Part shown: piece after piece, positions 54,926 to 63,595 of the stretch
Layout of the letters: each line of letters starts with the position of its first letter
Position numbering within the stretch: position 1 is the first letter of the stretch
Program-made: the position numbers and the translations under genes
Notes under the pieces: generated by a model
Told to the model about the DNA's origin: nothing
Databases searched by the model: none
Seen by the model: the letters and a program-made list of their open reading frames with translations, nothing else
NCBI RefSeq assembly: GCF_027474825.1
Contig: NZ_CP107030.1
Coordinates: 1,618,529 to 1,682,528 of the forward strand
DNA from: Maribacter halichondriae
GTDB taxonomy: Bacteria > Bacteroidota > Bacteroidia > Flavobacteriales > Flavobacteriaceae
Direction: 5' to 3'
Length of the DNA stretch: 64,000 bases

Positions 54926-56014
54926 TTATACCTTGAAGAATATCTTCCTCCGGTACAAGAAATATGCCAAAAGACAATAAAAGGCGACGACAGACAACCC
55001 ATATAACAATGATGAGAGTTGCATCGATAAAAAGTCATGAACATATACGGTATCGAAAAGCCAACCATGCAATGATTGATCTTCCTTTATCTTAATCATC
55101 CCCATAATCTTACTGATGAAACTGGATAGAAAATAGAGAATAATGGCATTTGCCCCAGCGTACCTGAAAATGCTTCCAAATTTTATTTTTTGTACATCGG
55201 TCAGATAATAAATCAATGCCAAGACTAGATTGGCCCATCCTGCCGTTACCAACACGAAACTACTGGTCCATAAGGCCTTGTTGATGGGAAAAATAATATC
55301 CCATAAATGACCTATAATCAATAGTGAGCCTCCAAGACCCATCAAAATAGTTGCTTTCTTCGGTTGCTTCGAAGTCAAGATCAGTCCCGTAAAAATTCCT
55401 AGTATTGAACTACAAATTGCCGGCAACGTACTTAGCAGTCCTTCAGGGTCGTAGTCGGCTTTGTAATTGTGGGTTCCGAAAACTTTTACATCCAACCAGT
55501 TGGCCAAATTATTCGGGGCGCGTTCGAGAGTTGATTCCATTCCCTCGACGGGAACAAAACCCATAAGTAGCCAATAGCCTATCAAAATTGCCGCACATAT
55601 ACCGATGAGGGTTTTCCATTTAAAGTTTATAAATAGGATGGATGCGAAGAAAAATACTACTCCGATACGTTGCAAGACTCCGGGAAAACGAATGTTCTCA
55701 AAGTCTTTGATAAAAGGAAAAGTTAGTGTAAATGCCCCAAGAAATAGGCCCAAACCAATCAATTTCAGCGTTCGGACGATTATCTTTTTATAGGTTCCAG
55801 CATTGGTAGGCTTATTTTTATAGGAAAAAACAATAGACGTGCCTACGATGAATAAAAAGAAGGGAAACACCAGGTCGGTGGGTGTATAACCGTGCCATTC
55901 GGCATGTAGAAAGGGCGCATATACAGCGGACCACGTGCCTGGGGTATTCACCAAAATCATCAGAACAATGGTCGCTCCCCTAAAAATATCAACGGAAAGG
56001 ATTCTTTCTTTCAT
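54926..56014 (-). CDS. NagX-like heparan-alpha-glucosaminide N-acetyltransferase homologue
   Basis: The 362-residue polytopic protein starts MKERILSVDIFRGATIVLMILVN, the DIFRG motif of the family (DUF1624/DUF5009), and has HAEWHGYTPTDLVFPFFLFIVG. About ten transmembrane segments follow. In other Bacteroidota the relative NagX sits in amino-sugar use. Its substrate here is unproven, but the adjacent sodium:solute symporter makes a sugar link plausible. Confidence 0.86.
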   Translation of the reverse strand: MKERILSVDIFRGATIVLMILVNTPGTWSAVYAPFLHAEWHGYTPTDLVFPFFLFIVGTSIVFSYKNKPTNAGTYKKIIVRTLKLIGLGLFLGAFTLTFPFIKDFENIRFPGVLQRIGVVFFFASILFINFKWKTLIGICAAILIGYWLLMGFVPVEGMESTLERAPNNLANWLDVKVFGTHNYKADYDPEGLLSTLPAICSSILGIFTGLILTSKQPKKATILMGLGGSLLIIGHLWDIIFPINKALWTSSFVLVTAGWANLVLALIYYLTDVQKIKFGSIFRYAGANAIILYFLSSFISKIMGMIKIKEDQSLHGWLFDTVYVHDFLSMQLSSLLYGLSVVAFYCLLAYFLYRRKIFFKV

Positions 56015-56179
56015 GAGTTGGGTTATTGAGTTATTCGGTTACTAAATACAATGTTGATGAATATTTGTTTTCGACTTGAACTATCTAGACAGGATCTCAT
56101 CTATAAACATTATGTTTCACAAATTTTTGATATTGAATTTGCGCTTGAACCTACCTCCCGGCAGGCAGGCTTAAACTTT

Positions 56180-57991
56180 TTAGAGAATATGGTCTTTCAT
56201 TCGGTTCCATGCTTTCATCAATAAGAAGCCCGAGACCACTGCAATACCGGTCAATATCATTGCTTGCGTTGTCCTTCCATAAATCCAATAACCAGTAGCG
56301 AACATCATAGAATAAACTAGAACAACTCCTAAAAGCATGGCTGTAATTCCAGAAGGAACGCTCCACTTTTCATTTGTGGTCACAATTTCCACATTGTCGA
56401 TTTTAGCTTCTTCGACCACTTTGGCCCATCCTGGGCCACCTGGCTGTATTTTGCGATAAAAACTCCTCAATACTTCCTTTGATTCGGGTTGGGTCATAAA
56501 GGTTGCCGTCAACCATATAATGGTCGTAACAATCATAATAAAAGGGAGTTCGGCCCAGTCAGGAAATAAGCCGTTCTCGATACCGAAAAGAATTTCCTTT
56601 AATGATGTAGTGGCAATCAAAATCGAAAGAATACCTGAAGCAAACATGGCTGAAATCTCTGTCCATGCATTGATACGCCACCAAAACCACCGTAGAATAA
56701 ATATCAGACCTGTACCGACCCCGAACGATATCAACAGTTTAAAAACCTCCTCCGCATTTTGCAAGGCCAATGCTAAAATCGCACTTAAAACCATAAGTAC
56801 GACTGTCGATAATCTACCAACCGCCACCATTTGCTTTTCAGTCGCATTCGGATTGACCTGTTGCTTGTAAAAATCAAATACCATATAAGATGAACCCCAA
56901 TTCAGCTGTGTAGAAATTGTACTCATATAAGCTGCTACAAGCGAGGCCAAGACTACTCCTAAAAGGCCGCTTGGCAGTTTGGTCAACATTGCCGAATACG
57001 CCAAATCATGACCTAATTTGTCGGCGGGTACGTTCGGAAAAGCCGCCGAAATACTAGCAATATCGGGATAAACCACCAAAGATGCCAGTGCTACCAAAAT
57101 CCAAGGCCATGGGCGTAGCGCATAGTGCATAATGTTGAAAAAGAAAGTTGCTCCGATAGCATGGTTCTCGTTTTTTGCTGCCAACATTCGTTGCGCAATA
57201 TAACCTCCGCCGCCCGGTTCTCCGCCTGGATACCAACTGGCCCACCATTGAACGGCCAATGGAATGACCAAAATCGTAATGAACAATTTTTTATCGCTGA
57301 AATCAGGCAAGATATCCATTTTCGATTTTACCAAATCATTTTCGATAATAGCCTGTATTCCGCCTACTTCGGGCAAGTTTACCAAATAAAAAGCTGCACC
57401 GATTGCCCCTGCCATGGCTACGAAAAACAATAGAAAATCGGTATAGACTACACCTTTGAATCCACCCAAGGCACTGAAGACGACGGTAATAAGACCAGCG
57501 CCTATTATCGTTTCCAAGGGTTCTAGTCCAAGCATGACCCCTCCTATCTTTATGGCCGCGAGATTTACCGCAGACATGGTAATCACATTGAAAAGAACGC
57601 CTAAATAAACGGCACGAAATTTTCTCAAAAAACGAGCGGGCTTTCCCCCGTAACGCAATTCGTAAAACTCCAAATCAGTTTTGACATTAGACTTCCGCCA
57701 AAGTTTAGCATAAACAAAAACCGTGAGCATACCCGTAAGAAGAAAACACCACCAACCCCAGTTGCCCGAAACACCTGTTGTTCTGACCAAATCGGTTACC
57801 AAATTCGGCGTATCAGTAGAAAAGGTGGTTGCCACCATAGAAAGACCCAATAACCACCAAGGCATTGTTCTTCCGGATAGAAAAAACTCGTTGGAGTCTT
57901 TGCCCGATTTTTTAGAAACATAGATTCCAATCCCTAAAACGATTGCGAAAAATACAATGATAAAGCTATAATCGAGCGTACTGAGTTCCAT
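56180..57991 (-). CDS. Sodium:solute symporter family protein
   Basis: The 603-residue protein has about fourteen transmembrane segments in the SSS (LeuT-fold) pattern, with FFLSGRTMPWWLLGLSMVATTFSTDTPNL near the N-terminus and a long C-terminal part. Sugar-type transporters of this family are frequent in marine flavobacteria. The solute is unknown. It diverges from the TauE/SafE gene and lies 165 bp upstream of the NagX-like gene. Confidence 0.9.
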   Translation of the reverse strand: MELSTLDYSFIIVFFAIVLGIGIYVSKKSGKDSNEFFLSGRTMPWWLLGLSMVATTFSTDTPNLVTDLVRTTGVSGNWGWWCFLLTGMLTVFVYAKLWRKSNVKTDLEFYELRYGGKPARFLRKFRAVYLGVLFNVITMSAVNLAAIKIGGVMLGLEPLETIIGAGLITVVFSALGGFKGVVYTDFLLFFVAMAGAIGAAFYLVNLPEVGGIQAIIENDLVKSKMDILPDFSDKKLFITILVIPLAVQWWASWYPGGEPGGGGYIAQRMLAAKNENHAIGATFFFNIMHYALRPWPWILVALASLVVYPDIASISAAFPNVPADKLGHDLAYSAMLTKLPSGLLGVVLASLVAAYMSTISTQLNWGSSYMVFDFYKQQVNPNATEKQMVAVGRLSTVVLMVLSAILALALQNAEEVFKLLISFGVGTGLIFILRWFWWRINAWTEISAMFASGILSILIATTSLKEILFGIENGLFPDWAELPFIMIVTTIIWLTATFMTQPESKEVLRSFYRKIQPGGPGWAKVVEEAKIDNVEIVTTNEKWSVPSGITAMLLGVVLVYSMMFATGYWIYGRTTQAMILTGIAVVSGFLLMKAWNRMKDHIL

Positions 57992-58034
57992 AGGTCGGGT
58001 GTTGGTGGATGGCTAAAGATAAAATTTTTTAAGA

Positions 58035-58042
58035 TACATTTG
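58035..58042 (+). promoter_or_regulatory. -7 box for the TauE/SafE gene
   Basis: TACATTTG is an exact TAnnTTTG match 25 nt before the TTG start at 58067. No clear TTG lies at the -33 position. Confidence 0.5.
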
Positions 58043-58066
58043 TCCATTGTTCGCTAAACATACCTC

Positions 58067-58822
58067 TTGCTCGTATCGATAACTTCTGAAATATCATTGA
58101 CCGCATGGTCCATTGCCTCTACGGCCGCTTTTGTTTTAGGGATTTCGAAAGCGGGAGTAAAGGGAATCGCTATCATCATAGTTACCTTAATGGCGTTGGC
58201 ATTCGGAGCAAAGGAGTCTACGGGTTTGATCGTACCCTTGTTGGTAGTTGGCGATATCTTTGCCGTCATTTACTACAACCGTCACGCACAATGGAAATAT
58301 ATTCTACGTTTTTTACCCTGGATGATGGGGGGTGTTCTCATTGGAGTACTTATTGGAAAAGATCTCGACGAAGAAACGTTCAAAATAGGAATGGCCATTA
58401 TAATTCTTGGCAGCGTCATCATGATGTATTGGTGGGACAAAAGAAAATCAAAGGCAGTGCCTACCCATTGGAGCTTTGCCGGATTCATGGGCATCATGGC
58501 CGGAATTACCACCATGGTCGGCAATTTGGCAGGAGCCTTTTCAAATATTTTCTTTTTGGCGATGCGCCTTCCTAAGAATGAATTCATAGGCACTGCGGCC
58601 TGGCTCTTTTTTATCATAAATATTTTCAAACTCCCTTTTCATATTTGGTCATGGGGTACAATAACTCCTGAAACGCTTCTTATTAATTTGAAACTTGTGC
58701 CAGGGATTTTAATCGGTCTGTTCGTGGGAGTTCGTTTGGTCAAAATCATCAAAGAGGATTTTTACAGAAAAATGATATTGGTCTTGACCGCAGTAGGGGC
58801 TATCTTGATTCTTTTTAGGTAG
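58067..58822 (+). CDS. TauE/SafE family permease
   Basis: The 251-residue protein has about eight transmembrane helices in the TauE/SafE (DUF81) pattern, with two half-repeats beginning FVLGISKAGVKGIAIIIV and FMGIMAGITTMVGNLAG. It is predicted to export small anions such as sulfite or sulfonates, though most members are uncharacterised. The start is a TTG and the earliest position consistent with the -7 box. A stretch with no gene except one doubtful peptide follows to 59300. Confidence 0.86.
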   Translation: MLVSITSEISLTAWSIASTAAFVLGISKAGVKGIAIIIVTLMALAFGAKESTGLIVPLLVVGDIFAVIYYNRHAQWKYILRFLPWMMGGVLIGVLIGKDLDEETFKIGMAIIILGSVIMMYWWDKRKSKAVPTHWSFAGFMGIMAGITTMVGNLAGAFSNIFFLAMRLPKNEFIGTAAWLFFIINIFKLPFHIWSWGTITPETLLINLKLVPGILIGLFVGVRLVKIIKEDFYRKMILVLTAVGAILILFR

Positions 58823-58925
58823 TGTTTTCGAACAAAAAAGGACACTTTGAAAAAATTCAAAATGCCCTTCGGGGGAACTAACTTAAAAAATCAATCTACT
58901 CTGATCTCCATTATTTTTTTAAACG

Positions 58926-59012
58926 CTAATGAGACGATTCCAAGACTATTTTTGCAATAAAGAACAACGCAATCAGAACGACCAGAATTGCTACGGATTT
59001 TCTCATATTCAT
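58926..59012 (-). CDS. 28-residue hydrophobic peptide (possible)
   Basis: The frame MNMRKSVAILVVLIALFFIA-KIVLESSH on the minus strand encodes a single transmembrane segment with a basic start. It is too short to weigh by codon use. No TAnnTTTG box is obvious upstream. It may be a real membrane miniprotein or chance. Confidence 0.35.
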   Translation of the reverse strand: MNMRKSVAILVVLIALFFIAKIVLESSH

Positions 59013-59113
59013 AATCTATTTTTTAAAATAGAACATCGGTAGATAAGGGTTAAGTCTATAGTTTATGCATTTCGAAGTTCTCCTAAAACCCGGTCTGCAC
59101 TTCAGTTTTTATC

Positions 59114-59141
59114 AAAAAGCCCTGACGAATCAGGGCTTTTT
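59114..59141. terminator. Bidirectional terminator
   Basis: AAAAAGCCCTGA pairs with TCAGGGCTTTTT around a CGAA loop, with A and T flanks allowing activity on both strands. It lies in a stretch of about 480 bp (58823-59302) in which I see only this and one possible miniprotein. Confidence 0.8.
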
Positions 59142-59376
59142 ATCCGACCCAACGATTAAAATTCATTTTCACCTTGTTCTATTTAAAGGTGTGCTTTCTT
59201 TAATTCCGCAGGCTCCACTGCGATATTGAATTTCAAAAAGCGAATTCAACTGTTAGACCGATGTCGGACAACATACATGGTTAGTGCTGGTATAGCCCTA
59301 TCTTACTTTTTCTTTTCACTGATCTCAAAACTGGCGGCGAAACGATTTTTGTTTTCTGAATCATGTTTCTTTTTTT

Positions 59377-59580
59377 TTAATTCTTGCCCAATTGATTTTT
59401 TGTGCTCTCCAATGATGCGGCATAGAATCTGTTCCACATCGCCTTTATCAGTTCAGGCCTATAAAAAGTTCTCTTATCATACAAAAAAGCCGGTAAAATG
59501 ACGTAAAGGGTAATTAGAAAAACGATTAGACTAATACCGAAAAAAATCTTTACTATCAACGTACTATCGACACCACTCAT
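59377..59580 (-). CDS. Small membrane protein, possibly frame-truncated
   Basis: The 67-residue protein MSGVDSTLIVKIFFGISLIV... has one long hydrophobic segment and a polar C-terminus (RPELIKAMWNRFYAAS). The T run at 59396-59401 may be one base short. If so the protein would continue SIGQELKKKKHDSENKNRFA to a stop at 59303, 92 residues with a lysine-rich tail. The extension is plausible but unproven. I do not recognise a family. Confidence 0.5.
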   Translation of the reverse strand: MSGVDSTLIVKIFFGISLIVFLITLYVILPAFLYDKRTFYRPELIKAMWNRFYAASLESTKNQLGKN

Positions 59581-59845
59581 TTTAGCTACATGTCATTTTT
59601 AAAGGTTTGGTTATAAGGAATTCAAAGTTCGTTTTTCGTAGCAACCCTTAAAACTAAGAAGTGATGGATAAGTTGAAAGAAAAGATTTTGAACGAAAAAT
59701 AAAGTGCCGATAAAGTGTACATTTTTATCGATGAAATGCACTTTTATGGGCTTTTTCTTACTTTATAATTTTATCTGTTCGTTAAAAAATATCGATTTGA
59801 AAAAGTTTTTAGAAGATGAACGGGTCATGAAGCAAGAACCCATTC

Positions 59846-61371
59846 TTATTTTAACATGCGAAATATGGTCTTTAGCAGGTCTTCTTTTTCAAAAGGTTTG
59901 GTCACTACTTCGTTCATACCGGAATTGCGATATGTTTGCACCTGTTCAGGGAACGCGTTGGCCGTTAGACCGATAACAGGAATGCGTTTTATGTTCTTGA
60001 AAGGAAAATCCCTAATAAGGCTTGTGAGATGGTCTCCTGAAACATTGGGCAAATCAATATCCATTAAAACAAGATCGTAAGGGTTGTTGACCAATTCTTT
60101 CATAACATCCGCTCCGTCGTTCAGCATCTCAACCTGAAAAAACCCAACATCTATCAACATCTTTAAAATCACCGTCTGAATATGTTCGTCGTCTTCCACC
60201 ACTAGAAGGCGAAATTTATCACTATTCTTTTGATCCTCTCGGGCACAAACACACTTGCATTATCCATATGCTCTGCGGGAAAGGTTTGTAAAGGAAACCG
60301 TAAAAGAAGGTCAAAGTAAAAAACAGAGCCCTCGCCAACCGTTGAATTCAGTCTTATCTTACTTCCCATAAGTTTAAGCAAGCCCTTTACGATCGCCAAA
60401 CCAAGACCGGACCCATTTGCTTTGTTTTCAGTGTTTAATTGCGTGAAACTTTCAAAAATAGTATCGAAAGATTCTTGTGGAATGCCATTTGCCGTATCGG
60501 AAACTTCAAAACGAAGGCTTACCTTGTTCGCCCATTTCTGGTTGAATACTATGGATAGTTTAATATTGCCCTTCGTCGTATACTTAATAGCATTGTCAAG
60601 TAAATTGGTCAACACTTGATATATTCGCAACCTGTCTCCTTCTACAAATTCAGGAACCTTCTCATCTAAATGACAATAGAAATCAAGGTTTTTCTTCTTG
60701 GCTTTCGTTTTATAGGTAAATTCTAGGAGCTTAAATAACTTCGCTAGACTAAAAAGCTTCTGCTGTAACTCTAGTCTACCTGACCCGATGGAGCTTATAT
60801 TAAGTATATCTTCAAGCATCAAACTTAAATTTGAATTCGAATGCTTTAGAAAGTCCAACATTTTTCGCTGTTCACCGTTCAGTGAAGTAGTAGCCAATAT
60901 ATCTGAAATAGCCATGATGCCCGTCAAAGGGCTTCTGAGTTCATGGCTGAAATTCTGAATAAAACTATTTTTGAATCGCTCTCTTTCTTCAAGTTCTTGA
61001 TTCTTGATAACGGTCAACTCGGTCTTTATTATAGACTCGTTACGTGACTGGGCAACACTTTGATAGGAGTCATAATGTTCAGAAAGATCATCGATTATCA
61101 GAAGAAATCCTTCGTCTTTCTTTATCATCGTTATATCGGTAATAAGAGATGTTTTTTCAATTCTTAGATGGATGCAAAAGAACTTGAACACTTCGTCAGA
61201 ACTTTCAAGCAATGAAGATACACTTTCGAAAAAAGGATGTTCTTCTGATAGCTTAGAACCTGCTATTAATGGGAAAAGAGTCTGATCACTTTCGACAATA
61301 GTATCATCGTAGTCCACAAAGATGAACTGTACCTTATGGTCTCTATATTGCCGGCGATATTTTTCAAGCAT
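59846..61371 (-). CDS. Hybrid histidine kinase (PAS-HisKA-HATPase-REC), frameshifted
   Basis: The restored 508-residue protein lacks transmembrane segments. Residues about 10-100 look like a PAS domain (VQFIFVDYDDTIVESDQTLF). The phosphoacceptor is His143 in NFSHELRSPLTGIMA. The ATPase has NLLDNAIKYTTKG and GSGLGLAIVKGLLKL, with DTANGIP in place of the usual DTGxGI. A receiver domain follows, with the acidic pair in VVEDDEHI and the phospho-aspartate in DLVLMDIDLPNVSG. Kinase and receiver are in different frames because the T run at 60228-60231 is one base short. Its ATG overlaps the GTPase stop by 8 bp, so the input may come from that GTPase. Confidence 0.85.
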
Positions 61372-61861
61372 GGTTATGTAAAAGAGTTGCCATTTTATGA
61401 AAGAGTTCTTCGACAGATTCGCCGGTCTTGGCACTGGAAAGAAAATCGGAATTGATATTGTTTTCCTTTAAAATGGAATTCAAGTCCGTCAAATCGACCA
61501 AATCGACCTTATTACCCACAACGATAAGCGGAACATCGGGTAGTTTCTCAGTAGTTATCTTCAGGTCATCGTTCAAATTCTGAAAGGTCGAAGGGCGCGT
61601 AACGTCAAAAACGAATACGGCGCCATGTGTTCCCAATAAATATGAACTTCGGATGGTTTTTATATCGTCCGTTCCCTCCAAATCCCAAAGAATGAGGGAA
61701 ATATTCTTTCCAACAGAAATTTCGACTACTTTCTTGGTAATATGAACCCCAATCGTAACCTTATAGTTATCAGAAAAGCTATTGCTTACGAATCTTCGGA
61801 TCAAGGAAGTCTTTCCAACACCAAAATGACCCAGGATGACAATTTTTTTAGATTCTTGCAT
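61364..61861 (-). CDS. Ras/Rab-like small GTPase
   Basis: The 165-residue protein has all the G motifs: P-loop GHFGVGKTS (residues 11-19), switch I Thr36 in YKVTIGVHI, G3 WDLEGTDD (Asp60, Gly63), NKVD (117-120) and SSAK (142-145). The glutamine that stimulates hydrolysis in Ras (DTAGQ) is threonine here (DLEGT), so it probably needs a partner to hydrolyse GTP. There is no C-terminal prenylation cysteine. It overlaps the longin-like gene upstream and the hybrid kinase downstream, so all are in one operon. Confidence 0.9.
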   Translation of the reverse strand: MQESKKIVILGHFGVGKTSLIRRFVSNSFSDNYKVTIGVHITKKVVEISVGKNISLILWDLEGTDDIKTIRSSYLLGTHGAVFVFDVTRPSTFQNLNDDLKITTEKLPDVPLIVVGNKVDLVDLTDLNSILKENNINSDFLSSAKTGESVEELFHKMATLLHNHA

Positions 61862-62699
61862 TGCCGAAACTTTGTGCCAATTCCCGTTCCAACGTATCCC
61901 TTCTGACGGGAATGATCTTTTTCTCCGCATTCAAGGTGTCAAAGACAAGGTCTAAATTCATGGCCATATATCGGTGGTAGAAATCAAAAATAATATCCTG
62001 TAGTTTGTTTTTCGAGCTCAGGGAATAATTACCCGATATTGCCACGGCAATATAATGGGTCACAAAACTCTGAATATGAATCTGGTACAATTCATATTCG
62101 ATAAGTTCCAGATTTTGATCTTTCTGCTCAAAAGCATCTTCTACAAAAGATTTAATAGCCGTGAACATGCCCGAGATCATTTCTTCATCGATAGTTTTCG
62201 ATTTTACGTACCCCGCCTTTAAAATACCCGAATCTTTTTCTATTAAAAAAACCTGTTCGATTTTCGCCGATGACAGTTCGTCCATCATAAGTTGGTCTTC
62301 ACTCTTGCTCGAAAAGATGGATTTGAATTTGCGTTTCCAACTTTTAAGAAAGCCTAATTGCCCATCTATTTTTTCGGAAAGTAATTTCATTTCCTGCGCC
62401 ACATACTTTTTGACCATCTTGCCCAAAACTGGATATAAGGCGTCAACAACTTCATCTTTGTGATTCTTTATTTCTTCCTTTAAAGTAGCGGTAATTGTAG
62501 GCCCCAAGGTCTGTGGAATACTTTTGGCAAATTCCGCTAGTTGGTGTTCGATGAGCGGATCGACCTTTTTGGAAAGTTGTTTCTTCTTGTTGACCGTACG
62601 TTCAAGCATATCGACCCGCTTGGATATTCTTTCTTCGAATTCACGGTCATCAGTGAATAGAATATCCTTTAAGATCTCAATCTTGTCCTTCTCGTTCAT
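61848..62699 (-). CDS. Longin/roadblock-like protein related to the N-terminus of OmpA-type envelope proteins
   Basis: The 283-residue protein has a helical N-terminal part (EERISKRVDMLERTV; SIPQTLGPTITATLKEEI; ALYPVLGKMVKKYV). A later domain contains IEQVFLIEKDSGILKAGYV and ISGMFTAIKSFVEDAF. That pattern, VFLI(x)3-SG...SGM-TAI(x)2-F, is the one found in the cytoplasmic N-terminal region of some OmpA-annotated proteins next to Rab-like GTPases. The peptidoglycan-binding OmpA domain is absent. It may act as GTPase scaffold or regulator. The ATG at 62699 is preferred to the TTG at 62714. It overlaps the GTPase gene by 14 bp. Confidence 0.78.
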   Translation of the reverse strand: MNEKDKIEILKDILFTDDREFEERISKRVDMLERTVNKKKQLSKKVDPLIEHQLAEFAKSIPQTLGPTITATLKEEIKNHKDEVVDALYPVLGKMVKKYVAQEMKLLSEKIDGQLGFLKSWKRKFKSIFSSKSEDQLMMDELSSAKIEQVFLIEKDSGILKAGYVKSKTIDEEMISGMFTAIKSFVEDAFEQKDQNLELIEYELYQIHIQSFVTHYIAVAISGNYSLSSKNKLQDIIFDFYHRYMAMNLDLVFDTLNAEKKIIPVRRDTLERELAQSFGNARI

Positions 62700-62719
62700 C
62701 AGGGGAATTTTCAATCGGA

Positions 62720-63079
62720 TTATTTTTTACCAACTTTCTCGCCAAGTTCGACAAGCAATTTCCCCAGCATCTTTTTGTTTACGGCATCTTCTTCAAGATT
62801 CTCGATTCTGTTTTCAAGATTCTTTTCTACTTCTGTAATACGGATATTGGTATCCGTTGCAATATTGTCAATGGCGATGTTCAGATCGTTTCTTACCTGT
62901 TCGACCAAGTCTTCCAAGACTTTTTTCTTGTCAAGAATATCTTTTTTGAGTACTTCGAACTCAGAATCATAGGCTTCAATGGTCTCGCCAAATATCAAAT
63001 TCTTTATGGTCTCGATCTTTGAAGTCGTACTCTCGACTTTGCCATTCAATTTAAATACGGTTTGGTCGTTCTTTGACAT
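62720..63079 (-). CDS. Coiled-coil hypothetical protein, first gene of the GTPase operon
   Basis: The 119-residue protein is almost entirely heptad-like helix (VESTTSKIETIKNLIFG; EDLVEQVRNDLNIAID; EVEKNLENRIENLEED). It has no signal or membrane segment. It lies 20 bp before the start of the longin-like gene and heads the presumed operon. It may be an oligomerisation or tethering factor. Confidence 0.78.
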   Translation of the reverse strand: MSKNDQTVFKLNGKVESTTSKIETIKNLIFGETIEAYDSEFEVLKKDILDKKKVLEDLVEQVRNDLNIAIDNIATDTNIRITEVEKNLENRIENLEEDAVNKKMLGKLLVELGEKVGKK

Positions 63080-63132
63080 AACACCTAATTTTAAAAAGGT
63101 TGAACTGCACTATTCGTCCGTTTATCTAAGGT

Positions 63133-63150
63133 TGTGTTTTTAAAAACACA
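63133..63150. promoter_or_regulatory. 18-bp perfect palindrome upstream of the GTPase operon
   Basis: TGTGTTTTT-AAAAACACA is its own reverse complement and lies 54 bp upstream of the first ATG of the operon. The size and symmetry fit an operator for a dimeric regulator. There is no sign of it elsewhere in the window. Confidence 0.4.
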
Positions 63151-63432
63151 CAAATAATCAACATGGCCACTTTCGATACGCGGTCGTTAAAATGCACATT
63201 GCTATTTTTACTGCTTGGCCAAAATCCCCGCGTAGAGGGCTAATGTACAACATTTTAGGAACTAAATTCAACAATCAGCGCAATTTTACGGCACTTCGAG
63301 ATTACTTCCATGGATGTTAAAAAGTACTTTTGATTGTCGTTTTTCCATTTTCCGTGGCTTTGCTCGACAATGAAAAATGGGCGGGCCGTGAATTGCTCAT
63401 GAAATATCGATGAAGATTTGTCTTAATTTCAT

Positions 63433-63474
63433 AAAAAAACCAGTAGCCACCGATGATAAGGTGATTACTGGGTT
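63433..63474 (-). terminator. Terminator of the D-lactate dehydrogenase-type gene
   Basis: On the minus strand AACCCAGTA...CACC pairs with GGTG...TACTGGTT around TTATCATC, with small internal mismatches, and is followed by seven U. It lies about 120 bp beyond the stop codon. The remaining gap (63080-63595) shows no credible gene. Confidence 0.7.
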
Positions 63475-63595
63475 ACGTTTTACCGTACTTGTTCTGGAAT
63501 TCTATTACCAGACTGGAATAGGAATGTGTACATCCAACTTTAAGGGTTGAAAATTTAGCTGAAACAACCATGAAATATCAGGTGCGCAACTCGAA

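Noticed and set aside
59226-59501. Plus-strand open frame opposite the small membrane protein
   Set aside because: Composition is dominated by F, S and C from T-rich DNA, it spans the terminator-distal noncoding region, and the minus-strand frame is more protein-like.
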